Positions 32,259 through 41,404 of a stretch of DNA of 41,404 nt are shown here, in pieces. The stretch is from Paulinella micropora (taxonomy: Eukaryota; Cercozoa; Imbricatea; Euglyphida), in contig BJOX01000062.1 in assembly GCA_009731375.1 (NCBI GenBank), forward strand, positions 787,900 to 829,303, in the 5' to 3' direction. Below the pieces are notes generated by a model. The model made no database searches, was not told the origin of the DNA, and saw nothing but the letters and a program-made list of their open reading frames with translations. Made by a program: the position numbers and the translations under genes. Position 1 is the stretch's first letter; every line of letters starts with the position of its first letter.

Positions 32259-32552
32259 CTCTCTCTCTCTTTCTTTCTCTCTCTCTCTCTCTGTCTCTCT
32301 CTCTCTCTCTCCTTTGTCTGTCTGTCTCTGTCTCTGTTTCTGTCACTGTCTCTGCCACTCTGTCTCTGTCTCTGTCTCTGTCTCTGTCTCTGTCTTTGTC
32401 TCTGTCTCTTTGTCTCTGTCTCTGTGTGTGTGTGTGTGCGTGTGAGAGAGAGAGAGAGACAGAGAGACAGAGAGACAGAAAGGCAGAGAGACAGAGAGAG
32501 ACAGAGAGAGACAGAGAGAGAGAGAGAGACACAGAGAGAGACAGAGAGAGAC

Positions 32553-32602
<50 letters not shown>

Positions 32603-32650
32603 AGGGAGGGAGGGAGGGAGAGAGAGTGAGACAGAGACAGTGGGACAGAA

Positions 32651-32704
<54 letters not shown>
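31034..32704. repeat. (GAA)n, (AGT)n and (CT)n/(GA)n microsatellites
   Basis: GAA at 31034-31160; AGT with GTTGTA and GGT variants at 31222-32127; CT/TCTG-rich at 32132-32425; a short GT block; then GA/GACA-rich at 32443-32704. The CT and GA halves are complementary mirrors around the GT block. Confidence 0.92.
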
Positions 32705-32707
<3 letters not shown>

Positions 32708-32924
32708 GAGTACACAGCACGTAGACCTTTAAAATACTTCTGGCTACACTACTTTAAATTAGTCGTCCATAGTAAACCCTAAGCGAACCAATTATTATTG
32801 TTATTGTTGTTGCGTGCGTGTGTGCGTGTGTGTGTGTGTGTGTTTGTCCATATCCACATCCATATCCATATCCATATTCAATCCATTCCATATCCATATC
32901 TATATATATATCCAGATCCATATA

Positions 32925-32925
<1 letters not shown>

Positions 32926-32960
<35 letters not shown>

Positions 32961-33407
32961 NNNNNNNNNNNNNNNNNNNNNNNNNNNNNNNNNNNNNNNN
33001 NNNNNNNNNNNNNNNNNNNNNNNNNNNNNNNNNNNNNNNNNNNNNNNNNNNNNNNNNNNNNNNNNNNNNNNNNNNNNNNNNNNNNNNNNNNNNNNNNNNN
33101 NNNNNNNNNNNNNNNNNNNNNNNNNNNNNNNNNNNNNNNNNNNNNNNNNNNNNNNNNNNNNNNNNNNNNNNNNNNNNNNNNNNNNNNNNNNNNNNNNNNN
33201 NNNNNNNNNNNNNNNNNNNNNNNNNNNNNNNNNNNNNNNNNNNNNNNNNNNNNNNNNNNNNNNNNNNNNNNNNNNNNNNNNNNNNNNNNNNNNNNNNNNN
33301 NNNNNNNNNNNNNNNNNNNNNNNNNNNNNNNNNNNNNNNNNNNNNNNNNNNNNNNNNNNNNNNNNNNNNNNNNNNNNNNNNNNNNNCCACCCCCCCCCCC
33401 CCCCCCC
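32926..33407 (+). other. Poly(C), 426-N gap, poly(C)
   Basis: A 35-base C run (32926-32960), unsequenced bases 32961-33386, and another C-rich run (33387-33407). It is preceded by GT and CCATAT hexamer repeats (32810-32925). Confidence 0.95.
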
Positions 33408-33868
33408 ACCCTCTCACCCATTTCTTTTCTTCTTCCCCTTTGGTATTTTCTTTGTCTCTTGTAACTGGCCGTAGTACTGACCGTGTCAATGCGTGCTTTT
33501 GTTACACTGATTTGTCAGATTGAGATTTTATCGGAGACTTTATCGGAGACTTTACATCACAGTACAGTAGTGCCTTTGATGTGGTAAATTTGCTGCGCGC
33601 TGAAATAGGGCAAATCAAAAACAGTAAAACAGTGAGAAAAGAATGAGGATTAAAACAATAATAAAAGGCGTTTGGATGATGGTAGACTAATGATTGGAAT
33701 GTCAAAAGTGTCAACACAGAATAATCTTTTGCAACGATGAATCGACAAACAGTTAGGAGCGCACAAAAGGGAAAGCCACGTGTATCTATACTTGGGTGCA
33801 CTGTTTGAGTACTTGTTTGGTGTGCGTGGATGGTTTGGATGTCGCAGTTTTCGCTGAACAATTGATTT

Positions 33869-33943
33869 TGAAATGATGGGTGTCATGTTACAGTCAAATT
33901 CCGTTTGAAATGATGGGTGTCATGTTTACAGTCAAATTCCGTT
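33869..33943 (+). repeat. Recent 37/38-bp tandem duplication
   Basis: TGAAATGATGGGTGTCATGT and the following bases through TTCCGTT occur twice in succession, differing only by one T. It lies immediately upstream of a possible coding exon. Confidence 0.9.
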
Positions 33944-34189
33944 CAAGTCCACGACAGCCGGACAGTGCGGGCCTGGCAGCAAATCCAAGGCATTCAGAAG
34001 GCCAATCAATGGTTGTGGAAAGGAAAATATGGTCAATGGTGGTACACTTGCTGCAATTGTGGTCTGAAAATGAAGCGGGTGGTTGTAGCGGGAGCAAACC
34101 CCAGCAAAGCGTTAAACAAACCATTGCGTTCATACCCCTTTTGCCAATTAAGCGGAGCTTTTTCCCCTGAACTTGAAGATGCATCTTGA
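33944..34189 (+). CDS. Possible exon with Cys motif (low confidence)
   Basis: One plus frame reads VRAWQQIQGIQKANQWLWKG, then WWYTCCNCGLKMKR and YPFCQLSGAFSPELED before TGA at 34187-34189. The Trp/Cys-rich, non-repetitive composition looks protein-like and could be a small zinc-ribbon exon. Its 5' limit is unknown; the preceding tandem duplication or a splice acceptor near 33945 may define it. No family assigned. Confidence 0.3.
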   Translation, partial: QVHDSRTVRAWQQIQGIQKANQWLWKGKYGQWWYTCCNCGLKMKRVVVAGANPSKALNKPLRSYPFCQLSGAFSPELEDAS

Positions 34190-34302
34190 ATGTGACTTGT
34201 CTGTGCTGCCTGTGTTGGCTTCACAAAAGAAGAAGCATCGCTGGTACGGTGATACTACTTCTAGTTTCCAGTTTCGAAACGACCAACTTGAAAGGTGACA
34301 TC

Positions 34303-36892
34303 ATGATTGCTTCAAGCCTTCTGTTCGGCGCGTTCACTTCTCTGGCTGTCACTGTACAAGTCCACAAGAATGCTGGTACAACTACATAAGTGCATCACAC
34401 CACACGCCTGCACTCCGTGGCATGACACAAGTCGCAACCTTGTGAACCTGTCCTTGACACAACCAGTTGTATTCATTTTGAAGTTTTTCTCTTCATCAAT
34501 AATGTTCTGTCATCGTGTCGTGTTGTGAATGCAGACTTGAGCCCTTTGCAGCAGCTGCTACAGAAAGGTCGGAAATGATTCGCACTGCACCACGCATTCC
34601 AAATACATAAAGTGGTTCATCTTCGGCTCGATTCTGATAGTTGATCTTGATCGATGTAGAGCAAGTGTACTGGCAAAACCACAACGCAGGTGCGGCAGTA
34701 GACAAAACAACAGGTTCATCAATTATCATCATCATCATCATTATCATCATCATTATCATCATCATTGTTATCATCATTATCATCATCATTTATCATCATC
34801 ATTTATCATCATCAGTTATCATCATCATTTATCATCATCATTTATCATCATCAGTTATCATCATCATTTATCATCATCATTTATCATCATCATTTATCAT
34901 CATCATTTATCATCATCATTTATCATCATCATTTATCATCATTTATCATCATCATTTATCATCATCATTTATCATCATCATTTATCATCATCATTTATCA
35001 TCATCATTTATCATCATCATTATTATCATCATCATTATCAGCATCATCATTATCAGCATCATCATTATCAGCAGCATCATCATTATCAGCATCATCATTA
35101 TCAGCATCATGATTTATCAGCATCATGATTTATCAGCATCATGATTTATCAGCATCATGATTTATCAGCATCATGATTTATCAGCATCATGATTTATCAG
35201 CATCATGATTTATCAGCATCATGATTTATCAGCATCATGATTTATCAGCATCATGATTTATCAGCATCATGATTTATCAGCATCATGATTTATCAGCATC
35301 ATGATTTATCAGCATCATGATTTATCAGCATCATGATTTATCAGCATCATGATTTATCAGCATCATGATTTATCAGCATCATGATTTATCAGCATCATGA
35401 TTTATCAGCATCATGATTTATCAGCATCATGATTTATCAGCATCATGATTTATCAGCATCATGATTTATCAGCATCATGATTTATCAGCATCATGATTTA
35501 TCAGCATCATGATTTATCAGCATCATGATTTATCAGCATCATGATTTATCAGCATCATGATTTATCAGCATCATGATTTATCAGCATCATGATTTATCAG
35601 CATCATGATTTATCAGCATCATGATTTATCAGCATCATGATTTATCAGCATCATGATTTATCAGCATCATGATTTATCAGCATCATGATTTATCAGCATC
35701 ATGATTTATCAGCATCATGATTTATCAGCATCATGATTTATCAGCATCATGATTTATCAGCATCATGATTTATCAGCATCATGATTTATCAGCATCATGA
35801 TTTATCAGCATCATGATTTATCAGCATCATGATTTATCAGCATCATGATTTATCAGCATCATGATTTATCAGCATCATGATTTATCAGCATCATGATTTA
35901 TCAGCATCATGATTTATCAGCATCATGATTTATCAGCATCATGATTTATCAGCATCATGATTTATCAGCATCATGATTTATCAGCATCATGATTTATCAG
36001 CATCATGATTTATCAGCATCATGATTTATCAGCATCATGATTTATCAGCATCATGATTTATCAGCATCATGATTTATCAGCATCATGATTTATCAGCATC
36101 ATGATTTATCAGCATCATGATTTATCAGCATCATGATTTATCAGCATCATGATTTATCAGCATCATGATTTATCAGCATCATGATTTATCAGCATCATGA
36201 TTTATCAGCATCATGATTTATCAGCATCATGATTTATCAGCATCATGATTTATCAGCATCATGATTTATCAGCATCATGATTTATCAGCATCATGATTTA
36301 TCAGCATCATGATTTATCAGCATCATGATTTATCAGCATCATGATTTATCAGCATCATGATTTATCAGCATCATGATTTATCAGCATCATGATTTATCAG
36401 CATCATGATTTATCAGCATCATGATTTATCAGCATCATGATTTATCAGCATCATGATTTATCAGCATCATGATTTATCAGCATCATGATTTATCAGCATC
36501 ATGATTTATCAGCATCATGATTTATCAGCATCATGATTTATCAGCATCATGATTTATCAGCATCATGATTTATCAGCATCATGATTTATCAGCATCATGA
36601 TTTATCAGCATCATGATTTATCAGCATCATGATTTATCAGCATCATGNNNNNNNNNNCATCATTTATCAGCAGCATCATTTATCAGCAGCATCATTTATC
36701 AGCAGCATCATTTATCAGCAGCATCATTTATCAGCAGCATCATTTATCAGCAGCATCATTATCAGCAGCATCATTATCAGCAGCATCATTATCATCATCA
36801 TCATTATCAGCAGCATCATTATCATCATCATCATTATCATCATCATCATTATCATCATCATCACCATCCCCCCTCGTTCTTGGAGCCATTCG

Positions 36893-36928
<36 letters not shown>

Positions 36929-39600
36929 ATATCATTATCATTATCATTATCATCATCATCATTATCATCATCATCATCATTATCATCATCATCATCATTA
37001 TCATCATCATCATCATTATCATCATCATCATCATCATCATCATCATTATCATCATCATCATCATTATCATCATCATCATCATCATCATCATTATCATCAT
37101 CATCATCATTATCATCATCATCTCCCTCTCCCTCCCTCCCTCCCTCCTTCCACAATAGACATCTCACTTGAACTTACATCATATCCAGCACATAGCACAT
37201 CTATCTATCTATCTATCAGGCTTGCTGCAGTATGATTCTGGCTGGGGCTCTGGCAATGGATGGACGGCTACCGGGAATGGCTGGGGAAACCCCCCCTCAG
37301 TCACGCCCGCAACGGGTGGAGGCTCCATCAAATCTAATCTATCCATCAAATCTAATCTATCCATCAAATCTAATCTATCTATCAAATCTAATCTATCTAT
37401 CAAATCTCACCTATCTATCAAATCTAATCTGTCCATCAAATCTAATCTGTCCATCAAATCTAATCTGTCCATCAAATCTAATCTGTCCATCAAATCTAAT
37501 CTGTCCATCAAATCTAATCTGTCCATCAAATCTAATCTGTCCATCAAATCTAATTTGTCCATCAAATCTATTCTGTCTGTCTTAATCATATTCTGTCTGT
37601 CTTAACCATAACCTCTTCTGTCTTAAACATAATCTCTTCTGTCTTAATCATAATCTCTTCTGTCTCTTTTGTCTTAATCTCTTCTGTCTCTTTTGTCTTA
37701 ATCTCTTCTGTCTCTTTTGTCTTAATCTCTTCTGTCTCTTTTGTCTTAATCTCTTCTGTCTCTTTTGTCTTAATCTCTTCTGTCTCTTTTGTCTTAATCA
37801 TAATCTCTCTTTTGTCTTAATCATAATCTCTCTTAATCATAATCTCTCTTTTGTCTTAATCATAATCTCTCTTTTGTCTTAATCATAATCTCTTCTGTCT
37901 TAATCGAATCTCTTCTGTCTTAATCGAATCTCTTCTGTCTTAATCGAATCTCTTCTGTCTTAATCGAATCTCTTCTGTCTTAATCGAATCTCTTCTGTCT
38001 TAATCGAATCTCTTCTGTCTTAATCGAATCTCTTCTGTCTTAATCAAATCTCTTCTGTCTTAATCAAATCTCTTCTAATCTGTCTTATCTATCTATCTAT
38101 CTTAATCAAATCTCTTCTGTCTTAATCAAATCTCTTCTAATCTGTCTTATCTATCTATCTATCTAATCTATCTATCTATCTAATCTGTCTTAATCAAATC
38201 TCTTCTGTCTTAATCAAATCTCTTCTAATCTGTCTTATCTATCTATCTATCTTAATCAAATCTCTTCTGTCTTAATCAAATCTCTTCTAATCTGTCTTAT
38301 CTATCTATCTGTCTAATCTATCTATATATCTTCTGTCCTTTCTAATCTCTTCTAATCTGTCTTATCTATCTATCTATCTATATATCTTCTGTCCTTTCTA
38401 ATCTCTTCTAATCTGTCTTATCTATCTATCTATCTAATCTATCTATATATCTTCTGTCCTTTCTAATCTCTTCTAATCTGTCTTATCTATCTATCTATCT
38501 AATCTATCTATATATCGTCTGTCCTTTCTAATCTCTTCTGTCTTGTCAAATCTCTTCTGTCTTGTCAAATCTCTTCTGTCTTGTCAAATCTCTTCTGTCT
38601 TGTCAAATCTCTTCTGTCTTGTCAAATCTCTTCTGTCTTGTCAAATCTCTTCTGTCTTGTCAAATCTCTTCTGTCTTAATAATCACATCTCTTCTGTCTT
38701 AATAATCACATCTCTTCTGTCTTAATAATCACATCTCTTCTGTCTTAATAATCACATCTCTAATAATCACATCTATCTATCTATCTAATCTATCTATATA
38801 TCTTCTGTCCTTTCTAATCTCTTCTGTCTTGTCAAATCTCTTCTGTCTTGTCAAATCTCTTCTGTCTTAATAATCACATCTCTTCTGTCTTAATAATCAC
38901 ATCTCTTCTGTCTTAATAAATCACATCTCTTCTGTCTTAATAATCACATCTCTTCTGTCATCACATCTCTTCTGTCTTAATAATCACATCTCTTCTGTCT
39001 TAATAATCACATCTCTTCTGTCTTAATAATCACATCTCTTCTGTCTTAATAACCACATCTCTTCTGTCTTAATAATCACATCTCTTCTGTCTTAATAATC
39101 ACATCTCTTCTGTCCTGTCTAATCTGTCTTATCTATCTATCTATCTAATCTATCTATATATCTTCTGTCCTGTCTAATCTATTCTCTCTGTCTAATCTAC
39201 TATATCTATCTAATCTAGATGTATCTTATCTATCTATCTATCATCGAGTCTATCTAATCTACTATCTGTTTAGAGTTTACTCTATCTAATCTATCTATCT
39301 ATCTGATGTTTAGGCTCACAAGGCATCAATTACTCAAACCAAAATTCTGGTAATGGTAAACCTGCAGCTAGTAATTACGCCTTCTATGGCAACACGTGCG
39401 GAGACGGTACAACCTTCTACGCAACACAAGCTACTCCTTCCATCACGCAATGCCAACAATCGTGCGATGTCGCGGGGCCTGACTGCGTGGGCTATCAATG
39501 GAGCGAGCAAGCTACTGCATGCGTCCTGTACAGGCAATTCTTTCCCGTCTCCAATGCCCCACCCTCCGTTTCTTCAAACGCATGCTACAAAAAAATGTAA
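34303..39600 (+). CDS. Spliced gene for a small secreted PAN/Apple-like cysteine-rich protein
   Basis: Predicted exons are 34303-34353 (inferred), 37231-37315 and 39314-39600, giving 140 residues. Exon 1 encodes MIASSLLFGAFTSLAVT, a signal-peptide-like segment ending at ACT|GTACAAG. Exon 2 follows CTTGCTGCAG and encodes YDSGWGSGNGWTATGNGW. Its donor (ACGG|GTGGAG) and the acceptor GATGTTTAG|GC give a phase-1 junction into the last exon. That exon carries six Cys in a PAN/Apple-like pattern (TCGDG, QCQQSCDVAGPDCVGYQW, ACVLYRQF, ACYKKM, stop). Such domains bind proteins or carbohydrates outside the cell. The last two exons are well supported by frame and composition. Exon 1 rests on phase and a hydrophobic start. 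Both introns consist largely of satellites. An alternative acceptor is at 37219/37220. Confidence 0.55.
34722..35100 (+). repeat. ATC/CAT trinucleotide and 13-bp ATTTATCATCATC array
   Basis: ATCATC units (34722-34785) give way to a 13-base unit ATTTATCATCATC (to about 35020) and then ATTATCAGCATC variants. It leads directly into the 16-bp satellite, so the units appear to be stepwise derivatives of one another. Confidence 0.9.
35101..36646 (+). repeat. Highly homogeneous 16-bp satellite, about 96 copies
   Basis: The unit ATTTATCAGCATCATG repeats without visible variation over about 1,546 bases and stops at a 10-N gap, so the real array may be longer. Each unit contains the near-palindrome TGATTTATCA. 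Confidence 0.95.
36657..37122 (+). repeat. 16-bp CATCATTTATCAGCAG and (ATC)n arrays
   Basis: A second 16-base variant unit runs from 36657 to about 36760. ATTATCAGCAGC and ATC/ATTATC units follow to 37122, then CTCCCTCC repeats (37121-37150). Confidence 0.9.
37320..39305 (+). repeat. Composite TCTA/TCTG-type minisatellites filling an intron
   Basis: Successive arrays: an 18-bp unit ATCAAATCTAATCTGTCC (37320-37570), a 24-bp unit containing CTCTTCTGTCTCTTTTGTC (about 37655-37800), a 20-bp unit AATCTCTTCTGTCTTAATCG (about 37890-38045), then mixed TCTATC, CTTCTGTCTTGTCAAATCT and CTTCTGTCTTAATAATCACA units to 39305. Higher-order repetition is visible at 38090-38500. They occupy the predicted 1,998-bp intron of the PAN-like gene. 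Confidence 0.9.
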
Positions 39601-41353
39601 CGCGGCTATTCAGTGATTAGCAATGAAGCCAGACCCAGAGTGAGTGTTAGTGTAAAGAACTGTTGGAAGTCATTGTAGAACTCTTAAGAAAGAAAGAAGG
39701 CTGCGGGAAAAAAGCAAAAAACAGAAAAAAATGTCTAATTCAGAAGTCAGGCTCGAATCGGAAAATTTGGAAAAAAGTTTGAACATAGTGAATTAAACAA
39801 TGGTGAAAAAAAAATATTATTAACAATGGTTAGAACACATGATTAGTGTCGGAAAAATTACGACCTAGTACCGTAAGCCGACAGCAACTTGAGCTTTGAA
39901 GTACAAGTCACTTGAACCGAGGCGTCCCCTTGCTAACAGAACTTTCAGTTATTCTCTCAGGCCGGCTTCGCACTGACACTTAAACGATGAGCTCAGCGGT
40001 ATCCGATTTACCCGCTGCACTGTTTTTCGGATTGCTGAAACTGCTTTCATGTGGTGACGTCACGGTTTTTTTCACGTTTACCCCGGTTAAAACTTGTCAC
40101 AGAAAATTTTAATATTAATACATTACATACACTGCACATATTTTTTTTACCCCTAAATTGCCGTACCGCCGCGTCGGCGTTGGCAGGTCCAAGACGTAGA
40201 GTGACTCCGTAATCTCCAAGTCACGGCAAGCTTAATCGACAGTTCGGACCGAAACATAGAGTAATCCGACCGCGGCCATTAGTCATCATCATACTAGTAC
40301 GTAAAACGGTGGCCGCAGCATTTTTCAGTACGATTGATATTATACTAGCTGCCCCGGGCCGATGTTCAACTTTATCAAGTTCAGTTGAAATTGAAAACTC
40401 GATCCACAAGTTGAATCCGATCAGCTAGACTGTAAGATGCAGCCTTGCCTGAGTCCGAACTGTAACCTTGTTTATTTTACTATTATTGCAGAAGGTTTTA
40501 CTATTTATCAGAGAACAGTTTTTTGATACTGTTAGCCGCAAGTGAGGTTTCAACGCGACCGTCAGGATCATTTCATTGCCATTATTATGATGATGATAAC
40601 AATGTTATTTATCAATCATTCATACACCTATTAATATCAATTAAAATTCACAAATGTAAGTCTTGACTACCCTCCTGTGATGAAATTATCAACCGGCATT
40701 ATACATACACTGCTGTCACTTAATCTCAAAATACTTCCGAGAACAGGAAAGGTACTAAAGACGCAGGGATGGTCAATTCCAGTTTATTTAGTACACTTGC
40801 TTGACATACTACTTGTCCCTTGCGAAACAATGCAAATTCTGAGAACTAACGAATATTATTCAAGTGCTACACGTGTTGTGTAGCAGTTGGAGTTGTTCAA
40901 GTTAGTCTGAGGCAAAATAAAGGAAAACATATTTAAAAATATATTAAATATATTTTCCTCTATTTTCCAAAGACTAAGTATTACAAGTTTAACTAACCTA
41001 TCTGACTTGTTTTACCATTTTACTTGAAGCGTGGACCGGAAACAGGAAAACACTGTCCAAGGAAATAAAATATGACTGGAGACAAGAAATAGCGATCAAA
41101 GGAATAAAAGTTTTCAGATATGGGGAAGAAATGCAATAGTCAAGCTTTCTAAAAAGCTAGCTGTTAAAGGGAAATAAATTGATCTGTTAACGGCAGTTGA
41201 AAACGTAACAACTACAAGTTATGACAGTTGACAAATAAACGGAAAAATGAAGTAACGGAACTAAAAATAGAAGTGTAAATTTGAAGTAAAAACTTGAAGA
41301 AAGATTAACAGAATATTAATGTTTCGGTCCGGTATGGTAGTCATTCCGATAAC

Positions 41354-41354
<1 letters not shown>
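39601..41354. other. Non-coding stretch after the PAN-like gene
   Basis: AT-rich to mixed composition. No ORF with family features, no RNA gene recognised, no repeats of note. Confidence 0.45.
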
Positions 41355-41391
<37 letters not shown>

Positions 41392-41404
41392 ACCCCCCGC
41401 GCAC
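41355..41404 (+). repeat. Poly(C) at the window end
   Basis: A 37-base C run, then CACCCCCCGCGCAC. Again a C run marks a sequence end. Confidence 0.9.

Noticed and set aside
30706-32715. 669-residue minus frame
   Set aside because: Made entirely of GAA, AGT, CT/GA and ACAT repeats.
35101-37200. Possible CRISPR-like array
   Set aside because: Units are contiguous 13-16 bp satellites with no unique spacers.
37586-37801. KTKETEEI-repeat minus frame
   Set aside because: It is a 24-bp minisatellite inside a predicted intron.

Overview
The window is a draft scaffold from a eukaryote, most likely a protist or microalga. The evidence is spliced GT-AG genes with introns of 53-157 bp (one near 2 kb and one predicted near 2.9 kb), very abundant simple repeats, and AATAAA signals. 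It also carries two virus-like or mobile blocks. I cannot name the species. Many short gaps of exactly 10 N have the same 7-11 bases on both sides, so they look like unmerged contig overlaps. Several reading-frame breaks sit at homopolymers and may be sequencing errors. Long poly(C) tracts repeatedly abut gaps.

Region 1 (1-2950) is the 3' part of a spliced gene for a lysine/glutamate-rich protein. Region 2 (2950-3800) is AT-rich and non-coding, with a 113-bp repeat at its end. Region 3 (3813-9780) is a compact AT-rich virus-like cluster: a long trimeric-fibre-type protein ending in a Peptidase S74 self-cleaving chaperone domain (minus), a charged unknown protein (plus), a retroviral-type (rve) integrase (plus) and a small basic unknown protein (minus). 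Genes are separated by 2-100 bases. This resembles the gene style of Polinton-like viruses, but no capsid, ATPase or polymerase gene is present.

Region 4 (9781-about 21800) is an abrupt GC-rich island with five large genes on alternating strands. They are a giant unknown helical membrane protein, a divergent ubiquitin-specific-protease-like protein, an HNH-endonuclease-like protein with a spliced intron and two apparently related N-terminal domains, a two-helix membrane protein, and an acidic Cys/His protein. The island ends in a large imperfect inverted repeat. Base composition and gene style suggest a second, different virus-like or foreign element, or a mis-join.

Region 5 (21800-27600) is mostly AT-rich: an empty stretch, a degenerate Ty3/gypsy-type integrase fragment, two small virus-like genes, a G-rich TATGGGG minisatellite, and the inverted partner of the 113-bp repeat. 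One small gene (25140) shares a 15-base upstream motif with the region 3/4 junction. The two 113-bp copies bracket regions 3-5 (23.9 kb).

Region 6 (27600-41404) is host-like DNA dominated by microsatellites and satellites: AGT, ATGT/ACAT, GAA, CT/GA, CAT, a very homogeneous 16-bp satellite, and TCTA-type arrays. Within it is a spliced gene for a small secreted cysteine-rich PAN/Apple-like protein, whose introns are made of the repeats. The last 1.8 kb shows no gene and ends in poly(C).
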